Shown piece by piece: positions 17,585 to 25,345 of a DNA stretch of 27,171 nucleotides (the first letter of the stretch is position 1; the number at the start of each line of letters is the position of its first letter). Origin of the DNA: an uncultured Marvinbryantia sp. Lineage in GTDB: Bacteria > Bacillota > Clostridia > Lachnospirales > Lachnospiraceae. The stretch covers positions 1 to 27,171 of the forward strand of contig NZ_CAJKOX010000049.1 of NCBI RefSeq assembly GCF_905201705.1, written 5' to 3'. Below the pieces are notes generated by a model that saw nothing but the letters and a program-made list of their open reading frames with translations, had not been told where the DNA came from and ran no database searches. The translations under genes were made by a program, and so were the position numbers.

Positions 17585-18937
17585 ATGAGTAAATGGTATG
17601 AAGAGGCAGTTTTTTATCATATGTATCCGCTTGGAATGACGGGCGCGCCCAAATACAACACACAGGAGGAGGTAACGCACCGCTTTGACGAGCTGGAGGA
17701 CTGGCTGCCGCATCTGCAGGATATCGGCTGTACGGCAATCTATATCGGTCCGCTGTTCGAATCGACGTCCCATGGATATGATACCAGGGATTACCGGCTG
17801 GTGGACAGACGCCTCGGAGATAATGAGGATTTTAAGCAGTTTGTTCAGAAGGCACACGACCTTGGCATCCACGTTGTGGTGGACGGCGTGTTCAACCATA
17901 CGGGAAGAGAGTTTTTTGCATTTAAGGATATCCAGCAGAACCGCGAGCGTTCTCCGTACTGCAGTTGGTACAAAGGCATCAACTTTGGCTGGAATACGCA
18001 CTACAACGACGGCTTTGGCTACGAGGCCTGGCGAAACTGCTTTGAGCTTGTCAATCTGAATCTTTACGAGCGGGCGGTGAAGGACTATCTTTTTGACGTT
18101 ATCCGTTTCTGGATCCATGAGTTTGACATCGACGGTATCCGGCTGGACTGCGCGGACTGCCTGGACTTTGATTTTATGAAGGAAATGCGCTGGATGACGG
18201 CGCAGGAGAAGGAAGATTTCTGGCTGATGGGAGAGGTCATCCACGGCGATTATGCGCGCTGGGCGAACGATGACGTGCTGCACTCCGTCACGAATTACGA
18301 GCTTCACAAGGGGCTGTATTCCGGGCACAACGACCACAATTATTTTGAGATCGCGCACACCATCCGGCGTGAGTTTGACGAGAACGGCGGCATTTACCGC
18401 GGGAGAAAGCTGTATTCCTTTGTGGATAATCACGACGTGGACCGCATTATGTCGAAGCTGAATAATAAAGAGCATATTTTTTCCGTATACACCTTGCTGT
18501 ATACGCTTCCGGGGATTCCTTCCATTTATTATGGAAGTGAATTTGGCGTCGAGGGAAGAAAGGAAGGTCCAAACGACGACCCGATGCGTCCGCGGCTGCT
18601 GGTAGGGGAATGCCTGGAAAACAACCGGCACCCGGAGCTGACCGAATATATACGGATGCTTGGAAAGCTCAGAAAGGACAATGAGGTCCTTGCGGATGGA
18701 AAATATCGCGAGCTGTATCTGACCACACGCCAGTACGCGTATGCGAGGATCCTTGGCGAGCGGGCGGTGATCGTTGCCGCAAACAACGACGACGCGCCTG
18801 CATGGATGGAGGTTTCGATACCGGTCGGAGCGGATAAGGTGACGGATTTCCTTACCGGGGAAGAAAAAGCGGTGGAAAACGGAAGGATACGCACGGAAGT
18901 GCAGCCGGGCAGAGCAGTGATCTATGTGACGAAATAG
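17585..18937 (+). CDS. GH13 alpha-amylase-family enzyme, intracellular
   Basis: A 450-residue hydrolase or transferase acting on alpha-glucans. All four GH13 regions are present: I DGVFNH, II GIRLDCAD (nucleophile D188), III LMGEVIHGD (acid/base E217), IV FVDNHDVDR (D284). There is no signal peptide and no starch-binding module, so a maltodextrin-active cytoplasmic enzyme (cyclomaltodextrinase, maltogenic or oligosaccharide-type) is more likely than a secreted amylase; the exact specificity is not readable. The start at 17585 gives MSKWYEEAVFYHMYPLGM, typical for the family, with GGAGG eleven bases upstream; ATG 17576 is two bases from that site. glgB follows after 32 bases, so both are likely one operon. 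Confidence 0.9.
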   Translation: MSKWYEEAVFYHMYPLGMTGAPKYNTQEEVTHRFDELEDWLPHLQDIGCTAIYIGPLFESTSHGYDTRDYRLVDRRLGDNEDFKQFVQKAHDLGIHVVVDGVFNHTGREFFAFKDIQQNRERSPYCSWYKGINFGWNTHYNDGFGYEAWRNCFELVNLNLYERAVKDYLFDVIRFWIHEFDIDGIRLDCADCLDFDFMKEMRWMTAQEKEDFWLMGEVIHGDYARWANDDVLHSVTNYELHKGLYSGHNDHNYFEIAHTIRREFDENGGIYRGRKLYSFVDNHDVDRIMSKLNNKEHIFSVYTLLYTLPGIPSIYYGSEFGVEGRKEGPNDDPMRPRLLVGECLENNRHPELTEYIRMLGKLRKDNEVLADGKYRELYLTTRQYAYARILGERAVIVAANNDDAPAWMEVSIPVGADKVTDFLTGEEKAVENGRIRTEVQPGRAVIYVTK

Positions 18938-18969
18938 TCACTATTATATAAAAGGGCAGGGAGAATATT

Positions 18970-21057
18970 ATGGGAACAGCGAAAGAAAAAGAAGAAAATC
19001 AGTTCGATATCCGTATTGGCGAGCTTGACCAGTATCTGTTCGGGCAGGGAACGCATTACGATATCTACAAAAAACTCGGCGCGCATCCGACGGTGATCGA
19101 CGGAAAAAAAGGCGTACATTTTGCAGTGTGGGCGCCGCATGCAGCGAAGGTTCATCTGACCGGAGAATTCTGCGACTGGGTTGAGGATCCGGCGTACGAA
19201 ATGAAGCGCCTGGAGCCTCTTGGAATCTATGAATTATTTGTGGAAGGCATACAGGTGGGAGCGCAGTACAAATACCTGATCTGCACGCACGACGGACGGA
19301 GACTTTACAAGGCAGATCCGTTTGGAAATCATGCGGAGCTGCGTCCGGGTACGGCGTCGAAGGTGGTGGATATCTTCAATATAAAGTGGAGCGATAACAC
19401 ATGGGTGGAGAAGCGCGGGAAGCAGGATATTGATGCGATGCCGATGTCGATCTACGAGGTGCATCCGGGCTCCTGGATGAAGCATGCGCCGACGGATGAA
19501 AACCCGGAGGGGTTTTACAACTACCGTGAGTTTGCGCATCATATCACAGACTATGTGAAGGATATGGGCTACACGCATGTGGAGCTGATGGGCATTGCCG
19601 AGCATCCGTTTGACGGTTCCTGGGGCTACCAGGTGACGGGCTACTATGCGCCGACGGCGCGTTACGGCACCCCGGAGGACTTTGCGTACATGGTAGATTA
19701 TTTGCATAAAAACGGAATTGGCATTATTCTGGATTGGGTACCGGCGCACTTCCCGAAGGATGCGTGCGGTCTTGCCGAGTTCGACGGGCAGCCGCTGTTT
19801 GAATATGCGGATCCGAGAAAGGGCGATCACCCGGACTGGGGCACCAAAGTATTTGATTTTGGGAAAAATGAGGTGCGCAATTTCTTAATTGCAAACGCGC
19901 TTTACTGGGTGGAGCATTTCCACATCGACGGTCTGCGCGTAGACGCCGTGGCTTCTATGCTGTATCTGGATTATGGACGCTCTGATGGACAGTGGGTGCC
20001 GAACAAATACGGAGAAAACAAAAATCTGGAGGCGATCGAGTTTTTCCGTCATCTGAACAGCATTGTCCGCAGAAGAAATCCGGGCGTGATGATGATCGCT
20101 GAGGAATCGACGGCGTGGCCGCAGGTGACGGGCGAGCCGAAGGACGGCGGTCTTGGCTTCAGCCTGAAATGGAATATGGGCTGGATGCATGATTTTCTTG
20201 ATTATATGAAGCTCGATCCGTATTTCAGAAGCTATAACCACAACAAGATGACATTCTCCATGACTTATGCGTTCTCGGAGAAGTTCATTCTGGTATTGTC
20301 TCATGATGAGGTTGTGCATCTGAAATGTTCCATGATCAATAAGATGCCTGGTCTTTACGACGACAAATTTGCAAACCTGCGGGCAGGCTATGCGTATATG
20401 TTTGCGCATCCGGGCAAAAAGCTGCTCTTTATGGGGCAGGAGTTCGCACAGTTCCAGGAGTGGAGCGAGGCGCGGGAGCTTGACTGGTACCTGCTCGGCG
20501 AGGAAAAGCACTGCCAGTTGAAGGAGTACGTAAAAGAGCTTCTTCATCTGTACAAAGGCGATCCGGCAATGTATACGCTGGATCAGTCGTGGGATGGCTT
20601 TGAATGGATCAACGCGAACGATTCCAGCAGAAGTATTTTCAGCTTTATCCGTCACTCGGCGGACAGAAAGAGCAACCTGCTGTTTGTGATCAACTTTACA
20701 CCGGTGGCAAGAGACGATTACCAGGTGGGGGTTCCGCAGTCCGGAAATTATAAGCTTGTCCTGAACAGCGACGAGGAGCGCTTCGGCGGAACCGGGCAGG
20801 AGCAGCCTGCGACCTTTAAGGCAGTGAAGGGCGAGAGCGACGGACAGCCGTATCATCTGGAGTACAAGCTGCCGCCTTACGGCGTTGCGGTATTTAAATA
20901 TGCGGAGCGCAAACCGGCAGCAAAGAATGCGACGGCAGAGAAAACTGCAGAAAGTAAACCGGCGGAAAAGAAAACAACGGCGAAGAAAACCGCAGAAAGC
21001 AAACCGGCGGAAAAAAAGACGGCGGGACGTAAGCCGCGCGTGAAGAAGGAAAAGTAA
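18970..21057 (+). CDS. glgB: 1,4-alpha-glucan (glycogen) branching enzyme with Lys/Ala-rich tail
   Basis: It makes alpha-1,6 branches in glycogen. The protein is 695 residues with an N-terminal CBM48-like domain (about 35-125, including GVHFAVWAPHAAKVHLTGEF), the GH13_9 catalytic barrel and a C-terminal beta domain. Catalytic residues are D325 in GLRVDAVASM, E378 in MIAEESTAWP and D446 in LSHDEVVH. AGGGAG precedes ATG 18970. The normal GlgB end (PPYGVAVFKY) is followed by residues 648-695, a lysine-, alanine- and proline-rich tail in which TAESKPAEKKT occurs twice. No glgC, glgA or glgP gene is nearby, which is unusual for a glycogen locus; pairing with the GH13 enzyme suggests glucan remodelling. 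Confidence 0.96.
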   Translation: MGTAKEKEENQFDIRIGELDQYLFGQGTHYDIYKKLGAHPTVIDGKKGVHFAVWAPHAAKVHLTGEFCDWVEDPAYEMKRLEPLGIYELFVEGIQVGAQYKYLICTHDGRRLYKADPFGNHAELRPGTASKVVDIFNIKWSDNTWVEKRGKQDIDAMPMSIYEVHPGSWMKHAPTDENPEGFYNYREFAHHITDYVKDMGYTHVELMGIAEHPFDGSWGYQVTGYYAPTARYGTPEDFAYMVDYLHKNGIGIILDWVPAHFPKDACGLAEFDGQPLFEYADPRKGDHPDWGTKVFDFGKNEVRNFLIANALYWVEHFHIDGLRVDAVASMLYLDYGRSDGQWVPNKYGENKNLEAIEFFRHLNSIVRRRNPGVMMIAEESTAWPQVTGEPKDGGLGFSLKWNMGWMHDFLDYMKLDPYFRSYNHNKMTFSMTYAFSEKFILVLSHDEVVHLKCSMINKMPGLYDDKFANLRAGYAYMFAHPGKKLLFMGQEFAQFQEWSEARELDWYLLGEEKHCQLKEYVKELLHLYKGDPAMYTLDQSWDGFEWINANDSSRSIFSFIRHSADRKSNLLFVINFTPVARDDYQVGVPQSGNYKLVLNSDEERFGGTGQEQPATFKAVKGESDGQPYHLEYKLPPYGVAVFKYAERKPAAKNATAEKTAESKPAEKKTTAKKTAESKPAEKKTAGRKPRVKKEK

Positions 21058-21062
21058 ATCTG

Positions 21063-21070
21063 GAAAAATC
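21063..21070 (+). repeat. Left 8-bp flanking direct repeat of the miniature element
   Basis: GAAAAATC immediately before the left terminal inverted repeat is identical to 21205-21212 immediately after the right one. This is the pattern of a target-site duplication. Confidence 0.75.
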
Positions 21071-21204
21071 GTTACTGTTCACGTCGTTCACAGTAATATT
21101 CGCAAATCCATTTAAAATTCGCTCCGCGAATGGGATTTGCTCACACCTGTATCACTTTCTTACGGACTTTGCAGTGAATGCAAAGTCCTGAGCTGAACAG
21201 TAAC
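21071..21204. mobile_element. Miniature inverted-repeat element (MITE-like), 134 bp
   Basis: The ends are perfect 11-bp inverted repeats, GTTACTGTTCA (21071-21081) and TGAACAGTAAC (21194-21204). Inside are an alternative partner for the left end (TTACTGT 21072-21078 with ACAGTAA 21090-21096), a core inverted repeat GCAAATCC/GGATTTGC around TTCGC/GCGAA (about 21101-21140), and a perfect 10-bp hairpin GGACTTTGCA/TGCAAAGTCC (21164-21188). It encodes no protein. It is flanked by identical 8-base direct repeats and lies 13 bases after the glgB stop. It could also fold into a terminator-like RNA structure for glgB. Confidence 0.8.
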
Positions 21205-21212
21205 GAAAAATC
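21205..21212 (+). repeat. Right 8-bp flanking direct repeat of the miniature element
   Basis: GAAAAATC, identical to 21063-21070 on the other side of the element. Confidence 0.75.
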
Positions 21213-21294
21213 TGCCTGCTGTCTGTGGCAGACATATGACATGAAAACGATATTCTGGCATATACTTATGAAAACGGAAACGTGGAGTAAGTAC

Positions 21295-22434
21295 GTGTCA
21301 GAATATCGTCGTTTTATATCGTATATTTATGAATATCAGAGGGGAAGAAAACGGAATAACTGTGGTTACGCGAAGGTGGAGATCCGCAGCGGCGTGTTCC
21401 GGCTGCGCCTGCATCTTCAGCCGGTCGGAACGGACAAAGGGGAGCTGCAGGTTTATGGCTTTGTGAGAAAGCCGGGGCATATTTACGGCATTCTGCTTGG
21501 CAGCGTGGAAATGAAAAATCATGCATACGATTTTCAGGCAGTCAGCCAGGCGGCAGGTATTGGCGGTTCGGCGTACCCTGTCGGGGAGCTTCGGGGAATC
21601 TGGCTGAGAGGCAATGGGGAAAATTACATAACCACCTGGGATGACGAGCCGGTGGAGGTGGATCAGTTTACCGACCGGGAGCTTGAAGAGAGCGCGGAAA
21701 GAACACAGGCGGATGGTGCTTTGGTGAATATGGAAAAAACGAAGACGGAGGGTGCTTTGGCGAATGTGGAAAAAACGAAGACGGAGGGTGCTTTGGCGAA
21801 TGTGGAAAAAGCCCAGGCGGATGGCGCATTGACGGACGTGGAGAAGGCCCAGGCGGGTGAAGCTTTCATTGATGAGGAGGCGCAGGGAAATGATACTCCG
21901 GCGGGCGGGGACGCGCGGCGGCAGGAAAGCGGCGAGGGCATACATGCGCAGAGCGTAGCGGGAACAGTGCCGGAGCGGGCGGCCTGGCCGGGAAGCCTTG
22001 CCGGGCGCTGGAACAATTTTTTGCAGCATTATCCGCAGATCCGGCCGTTTGCAGATGAGGAAATCACGCAGTGCATCAGCATCGCGCCCAAGGATCTTTC
22101 CTTTCTGCCGCGCGAGGAATGGCAGTTTGGAAAAAATCCTTTTTTGAGGCAGGCATTCGCGCAGTATCATCATCTGATGCTGGGCTGTCACGCGAGCGGA
22201 CGTTTTGTACTTGCGGTGCCGGGAAGCTTCCGGAATATGCAGGAGAAGCATCTTGCGAGGATGTCCGGCTTTCCTTATTATAAAGAGGCGGCATGGATGG
22301 GGGCAGCGGATCGCTTGGAGGCAGCAGATCACCTTGAGGCGGCGGAAGAGAGCCTGTGGGCGGCAGGCACCGGAAGCATGGAACCGGAGGGGTACTGGTA
22401 TCATTTTTTAAATGAAGGTTGTTTGCGGCGATAA
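21295..22434 (+). CDS. DUF6128-type protein of unknown function
   Basis: A 379-residue protein without signal peptide or membrane segment. The N-terminal part (about 1-115; SEYRRFISYIYEYQRGRKRN, GYAKVE, FVRKPGHIYGILLG) and the C-terminal part (about 235-379; FADEEITQCISIAPKDLSFL, PGSFRNMQEKHLARMSGFPYY, GYWYHF) match a Lachnospiraceae protein type that I recall as DUF6128. They are joined by a linker of 36-base repeats. GTG 21295 is chosen because the family starts at this point and GGAG lies nine bases upstream; the frame is open to ATG 21178, which lies within the miniature element. A candidate -10 (TATACT, 21261-21266) lacks a good -35. Function is unknown; it is not obviously tied to the glycogen genes. 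Confidence 0.8.
   Translation: MSEYRRFISYIYEYQRGRKRNNCGYAKVEIRSGVFRLRLHLQPVGTDKGELQVYGFVRKPGHIYGILLGSVEMKNHAYDFQAVSQAAGIGGSAYPVGELRGIWLRGNGENYITTWDDEPVEVDQFTDRELEESAERTQADGALVNMEKTKTEGALANVEKTKTEGALANVEKAQADGALTDVEKAQAGEAFIDEEAQGNDTPAGGDARRQESGEGIHAQSVAGTVPERAAWPGSLAGRWNNFLQHYPQIRPFADEEITQCISIAPKDLSFLPREEWQFGKNPFLRQAFAQYHHLMLGCHASGRFVLAVPGSFRNMQEKHLARMSGFPYYKEAAWMGAADRLEAADHLEAAEESLWAAGTGSMEPEGYWYHFLNEGCLRR
21703..21882 (+). repeat. Five 36-bp in-frame tandem repeats
   Basis: Units start at 21703, 21739, 21775, 21811 and 21847 and encode TKTEGALANVEK or variants. Units 2 and 3 are identical in protein and almost so in DNA, indicating recent expansion inside the DUF6128-type linker. Confidence 0.9.
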
Positions 22435-22530
22435 ACGATAGATGGTGAGATCCGATATAAAATTAATTTATTTTCTGTGCAACAAAACACCGCAAATCAG
22501 ACACTATATATACGTAAAGGTAATCCATTG

Positions 22531-22591
22531 GGCATCCCGTAGCTCAGATGCTTCACATGGGTTAATATTTCGAATTCGAAAAGGGATACCA
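22531..22591 (+). other. tRNA-like fold or degenerate tRNA in the sigma-factor leader
   Basis: GGCATCCC (22531-22538) can pair with GGGATACC (22583-22590) over 7 of 8 positions. Inside are GTAGCTCAGATGCT, which looks like a tRNA D-arm, and TTCGAATTCG, which looks like a T-loop, within a perfect 14-base palindrome (22568-22581). CCA follows the closing stem. The whole is about 58-61 bases and lacks an anticodon arm, so it is not a working tRNA. It ends about 10 bases before the sigma-factor ribosome binding site. Confidence 0.4.
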
Positions 22592-22610
22592 CACAAAAAG
22601 AGGAAAGCTT

Positions 22611-23111
22611 ATGGATCAACAGATAAAATTAGTAAAACAGGCAAAAAGAGGGGATACGCACGCATTTGCGGAGCTGTACCGCGGCGTGTACCAGGAGCTG
22701 TTTCGTTTTGCGCTCTACACGCTGAAAAACAGTCACGATGCGGAGGATGCGGTCAGTGATACGGTAGCGGATGCATGGGCGCAGATCGGTTCTTTGAAGA
22801 AAGAAGAATCATTTAAGGCGTGGATTTTTAAAATCCTTTCCAACAAATGCCGCCGCTGTCTGAAGCTGTATACGGAAAAGACAGAAGAGCTGCCGGAGGA
22901 TCTGTGTGAAGAAAAAGGGGACGCAGATGAGCAGCTGGATGTAAGGGCGGCGTTTGCGCGCCTTGCAGACGAGGAGCGATTGATTTTGTCCATGCATATT
23001 TTTGGCGGCTACAGCAGCCGGGAGATCGGCGAGGCGCTGCAGATGAATGACAGTACCGTGCGCTCCAGACAGAAGCGGGCGCTGGAAAAAATGGAAGCCT
23101 GGTTAGCATAA
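22611..23111 (+). CDS. ECF-family RNA polymerase sigma factor
   Basis: A 166-residue sigma-70 family protein with only regions 2 and 4. Region 2 spans about 12-78 (FAELYRGVYQELFRFALYTL, then DAEDAVSDTVADAW). Region 4 spans about 105-160 and has the helix-turn-helix GYSSREIGEALQMNDSTVRS. AGAGG at 22600-22604 precedes ATG 22611. The next gene begins 13 bases downstream and encodes a membrane protein with a putative anti-sigma N-terminus, the classic arrangement for ECF regulation by an envelope signal. A leader with a tRNA-like fold lies upstream. No clear self-recognised promoter could be read in the 175-base gap before it. Confidence 0.93.
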   Translation: MDQQIKLVKQAKRGDTHAFAELYRGVYQELFRFALYTLKNSHDAEDAVSDTVADAWAQIGSLKKEESFKAWIFKILSNKCRRCLKLYTEKTEELPEDLCEEKGDADEQLDVRAAFARLADEERLILSMHIFGGYSSREIGEALQMNDSTVRSRQKRALEKMEAWLA

Positions 23112-23124
23112 CGAGGAGGGGAAC

Positions 23125-25272
23125 ATGATGGATGAAAAAAATTTAATGGAACAGATCAGACGGTCGGCGGAGAAGGTCGATGTGCCGGAGACGCTCCGCC
23201 CGGAAAACATGCAGAAAAAGCTGGAGGACGGAGGAAAGAAAGGGCCAGACAGAAGGAAGCTGCTTACTTTTTCGCAGAAATGTCAGATCGCACTTGCGGA
23301 GGCGGCAGTTATCGCGCTGGTATTTTTTGCCGGTCGCAATGTCGGCGTCACGGAGGGACGGCTGACGGACAGCGGGCAGCCGGGGATGACCGCCTCATCT
23401 CTGCAGGAGTCGGAAACAGGTGCGGAAGCGGCGCGGTCGACAGAAAGTGACGCCGGAGCCGCCGCAGAAAACGCAGCCGCACAGGATGCCGGAGCAGTCG
23501 CAGAAAATGCAGATGCTCAGGATGCCGGAGCAGACGCAGTACAGAAGAAAAGCGCAGAAAACGAAAGCGCTGCAGTACAGAAAGACTCCGCCGGAGACAT
23601 CGCTCTGCAGGAGGGCATCGCCCCGGTTGAGAGCGAGGAAGTCCTCTATAAGCGGCTCAGAGAATACCAGAGTACGGGAAATGCTTCCTATGCGAAGATG
23701 GATATTGCATATGCGACGCAGGAAATGGCAGTGGAGGATTCGGTGGCTATGAACAGCATAGCATCCGCCGCGGATACGGGGGCGGGCGCGGACTTTTCAC
23801 AGACGAATCTGCGGGAGCTGGGCGTCGACGAGGGCGACATTGTAAAGACAGACGGGAAGTATATTTATATAATGAAACGAAACAGTTCGGTGAAGATCAT
23901 CAGCGCCAATGGGGAGCAGATGGAGCTGATTCAGACGATCGAACCGGAATCTCTTGATGAATCTGTGCGCGATATGTATATCAGCGGAAATATTCTGAAT
24001 CTTGTGACGAGCGGCACGAAAAGCAGCATGAAGGAAGATGCATCAGATGTCTATTACACAGAGTATTACGATTACGCAAAAGTAGTCACCTATGATATTT
24101 CAAACCCGGAAAACCCAATATTGACAGGAAGCGTGGAGCAGGAGGGCTATTATCACAGCAGCAGGAAGGTGGGGGATTATGTATATCTTTTCACGCAGTT
24201 CCAGCCGGTGATCGGTGACACGCAGGAGGACAGCGGTATCATGCCGCTGGTAGATGGCGCGCGCATGGAAGCGGCGGACATTTATGTGCCGGAAGAGCTG
24301 CGCAGTACAAGCTACCTGGTGATCGGTTCCGTGAATGTGAATCAGCCGTCGGAAATGACGGCGCATAAGGCGGTGGTGTCCGGTGCAGAGCAGTTTTATG
24401 TGAGCGGGCAGAGCATCTACATCTGCTGCCAGGAGTGGAGAGAAGGCACCGGAGATGTCACAAAGATCATGAAGTTTTCCTATGAAAACGGGAATATACG
24501 CGGGATCGGCGTTGCCGAGCTGCAGGGCTATCTGAACGATACATTTTCTCTCGATGAGTATGACAATTATCTGCGCGTGGTGGCGACCGACTGGAACAGC
24601 GGCGATGAAATTAACGCCCTGTACATCTACAATGCACAGATGGAGCTGGTGGGGAAAATTGCTGACATCGCTCCGGGAGAAACAATCCGTTCCGCAAGAT
24701 TTTTTGGAGATACCGGATACTTTGTGACCTTTAAGCAGACTGACCCGCTGTTTTCGGTAGATTTGTCGGATCCCGAAAACCCGCAGATCATTGGAGCGCT
24801 GAAAGTGACGGGCTTTTCGTCCTACCTGCACTTTTACGGGGAGGACAGGCTTCTCGGCATTGGGTACGAGGCGGATGAAGACACCGGAGCGACGACAGGG
24901 ATTAAGCTGTCCATGTTTGACATCTCAGATCCTTCCAATGTGACGGAGATCAGCCGCTATGTGATCAAGGGCGCCAGCTACTGCGCGGGGCTTGACAACT
25001 ATAAAGCGATTCTGGTCAACCCGGAAAAAAATCTGCTTGGCTTTGTATGCGACGATAATTACCTGGTATTTTCCTATGATGAGGAAAAGGGCTTTGAGAA
25101 CCTTCTCACTTACAATCTCTCCCAGGGGGAACGCCAGCAATCTTACTGGTACGCATACGACGACGTGCGCGGACTTTATATCAATGACAGCTTCTACCTT
25201 GCCGCGTCAGATATCATTCGCGCGTTTGATATAACAGAATCGTTCGAACAGAAAGCGAAACTGGAATTCTAA
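23125..25272 (+). CDS. Membrane-anchored beta-propeller protein, putative anti-sigma partner
   Basis: 715 residues: a short cytoplasmic part (1-50, with RRSAEKVDVPETLRPENMQKKL, like the N-terminus of clostridial anti-sigma proteins), one membrane helix (about 53-70), an Ala/Glu/Gln-rich linker (about 80-200) and an extracytoplasmic beta-propeller of the Beta_propel type (PF09826) from about 229, marked by ELGVDEGDIVKTDGKYIYIM and repeated DISNPENP/DLSDPENP blades. GAGGAGGGG precedes both ATG 23125 and ATG 23128; the latter has the better spacing (8 bases). It is likely to hold the neighbouring ECF sigma factor at the membrane and release it on a signal sensed by the propeller. The propeller assignment is strong; the anti-sigma role is inferred from gene order and N-terminal pattern. 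Confidence 0.87.
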   Translation: MMDEKNLMEQIRRSAEKVDVPETLRPENMQKKLEDGGKKGPDRRKLLTFSQKCQIALAEAAVIALVFFAGRNVGVTEGRLTDSGQPGMTASSLQESETGAEAARSTESDAGAAAENAAAQDAGAVAENADAQDAGADAVQKKSAENESAAVQKDSAGDIALQEGIAPVESEEVLYKRLREYQSTGNASYAKMDIAYATQEMAVEDSVAMNSIASAADTGAGADFSQTNLRELGVDEGDIVKTDGKYIYIMKRNSSVKIISANGEQMELIQTIEPESLDESVRDMYISGNILNLVTSGTKSSMKEDASDVYYTEYYDYAKVVTYDISNPENPILTGSVEQEGYYHSSRKVGDYVYLFTQFQPVIGDTQEDSGIMPLVDGARMEAADIYVPEELRSTSYLVIGSVNVNQPSEMTAHKAVVSGAEQFYVSGQSIYICCQEWREGTGDVTKIMKFSYENGNIRGIGVAELQGYLNDTFSLDEYDNYLRVVATDWNSGDEINALYIYNAQMELVGKIADIAPGETIRSARFFGDTGYFVTFKQTDPLFSVDLSDPENPQIIGALKVTGFSSYLHFYGEDRLLGIGYEADEDTGATTGIKLSMFDISDPSNVTEISRYVIKGASYCAGLDNYKAILVNPEKNLLGFVCDDNYLVFSYDEEKGFENLLTYNLSQGERQQSYWYAYDDVRGLYINDSFYLAASDIIRAFDITESFEQKAKLEF
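23449..23544 (+). repeat. 36-bp in-frame repeats in the propeller-protein linker
   Basis: Two full 12-residue units starting with DAG and containing AEN (23449 and 23485) and a partial third (23521) form an Ala-rich extracytoplasmic linker. Confidence 0.75.
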
Positions 25273-25286
25273 AGTGTGCAAAGGTA

Positions 25287-25316
25287 TTGAAAATGGAGGT
25301 GAAAAAGTGTTATACT
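25287..25316 (+). promoter_or_regulatory. Promoter of the S1-domain gene
   Basis: TTGAAA (25287-25292), 18 bases, then TATACT (25311-25316) with the extended TGT upstream. It lies in the 73-base gap after the propeller gene. Confidence 0.75.
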
Positions 25317-25345
25317 CCAGATAAAAAGGCAGGGAGGTCAACACA

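Noticed and set aside
17534..18631. Minus-strand frame of 365 codons over the GH13 gene
   Set aside because: Antisense shadow; all four GH13 motifs are on the plus strand.
21703..21882. Regular 36-bp repeats considered as a CRISPR array
   Set aside because: No spacers; units are in-frame coding repeats.
21298..22404. Minus-strand frame of 368 codons over the DUF6128-type gene
   Set aside because: Antisense shadow; the repeats give a repetitive His/Phe/Arg translation without a fold.
22532..22591. A functional tRNA gene
   Set aside because: Only about 58-61 bases between the paired ends, no anticodon arm, and the T-stem does not pair properly.
22442..22759. Plus-strand frame overlapping the sigma-factor start
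   Set aside because: Runs out of frame into the sigma gene, has no ribosome binding site and covers the structured leader.
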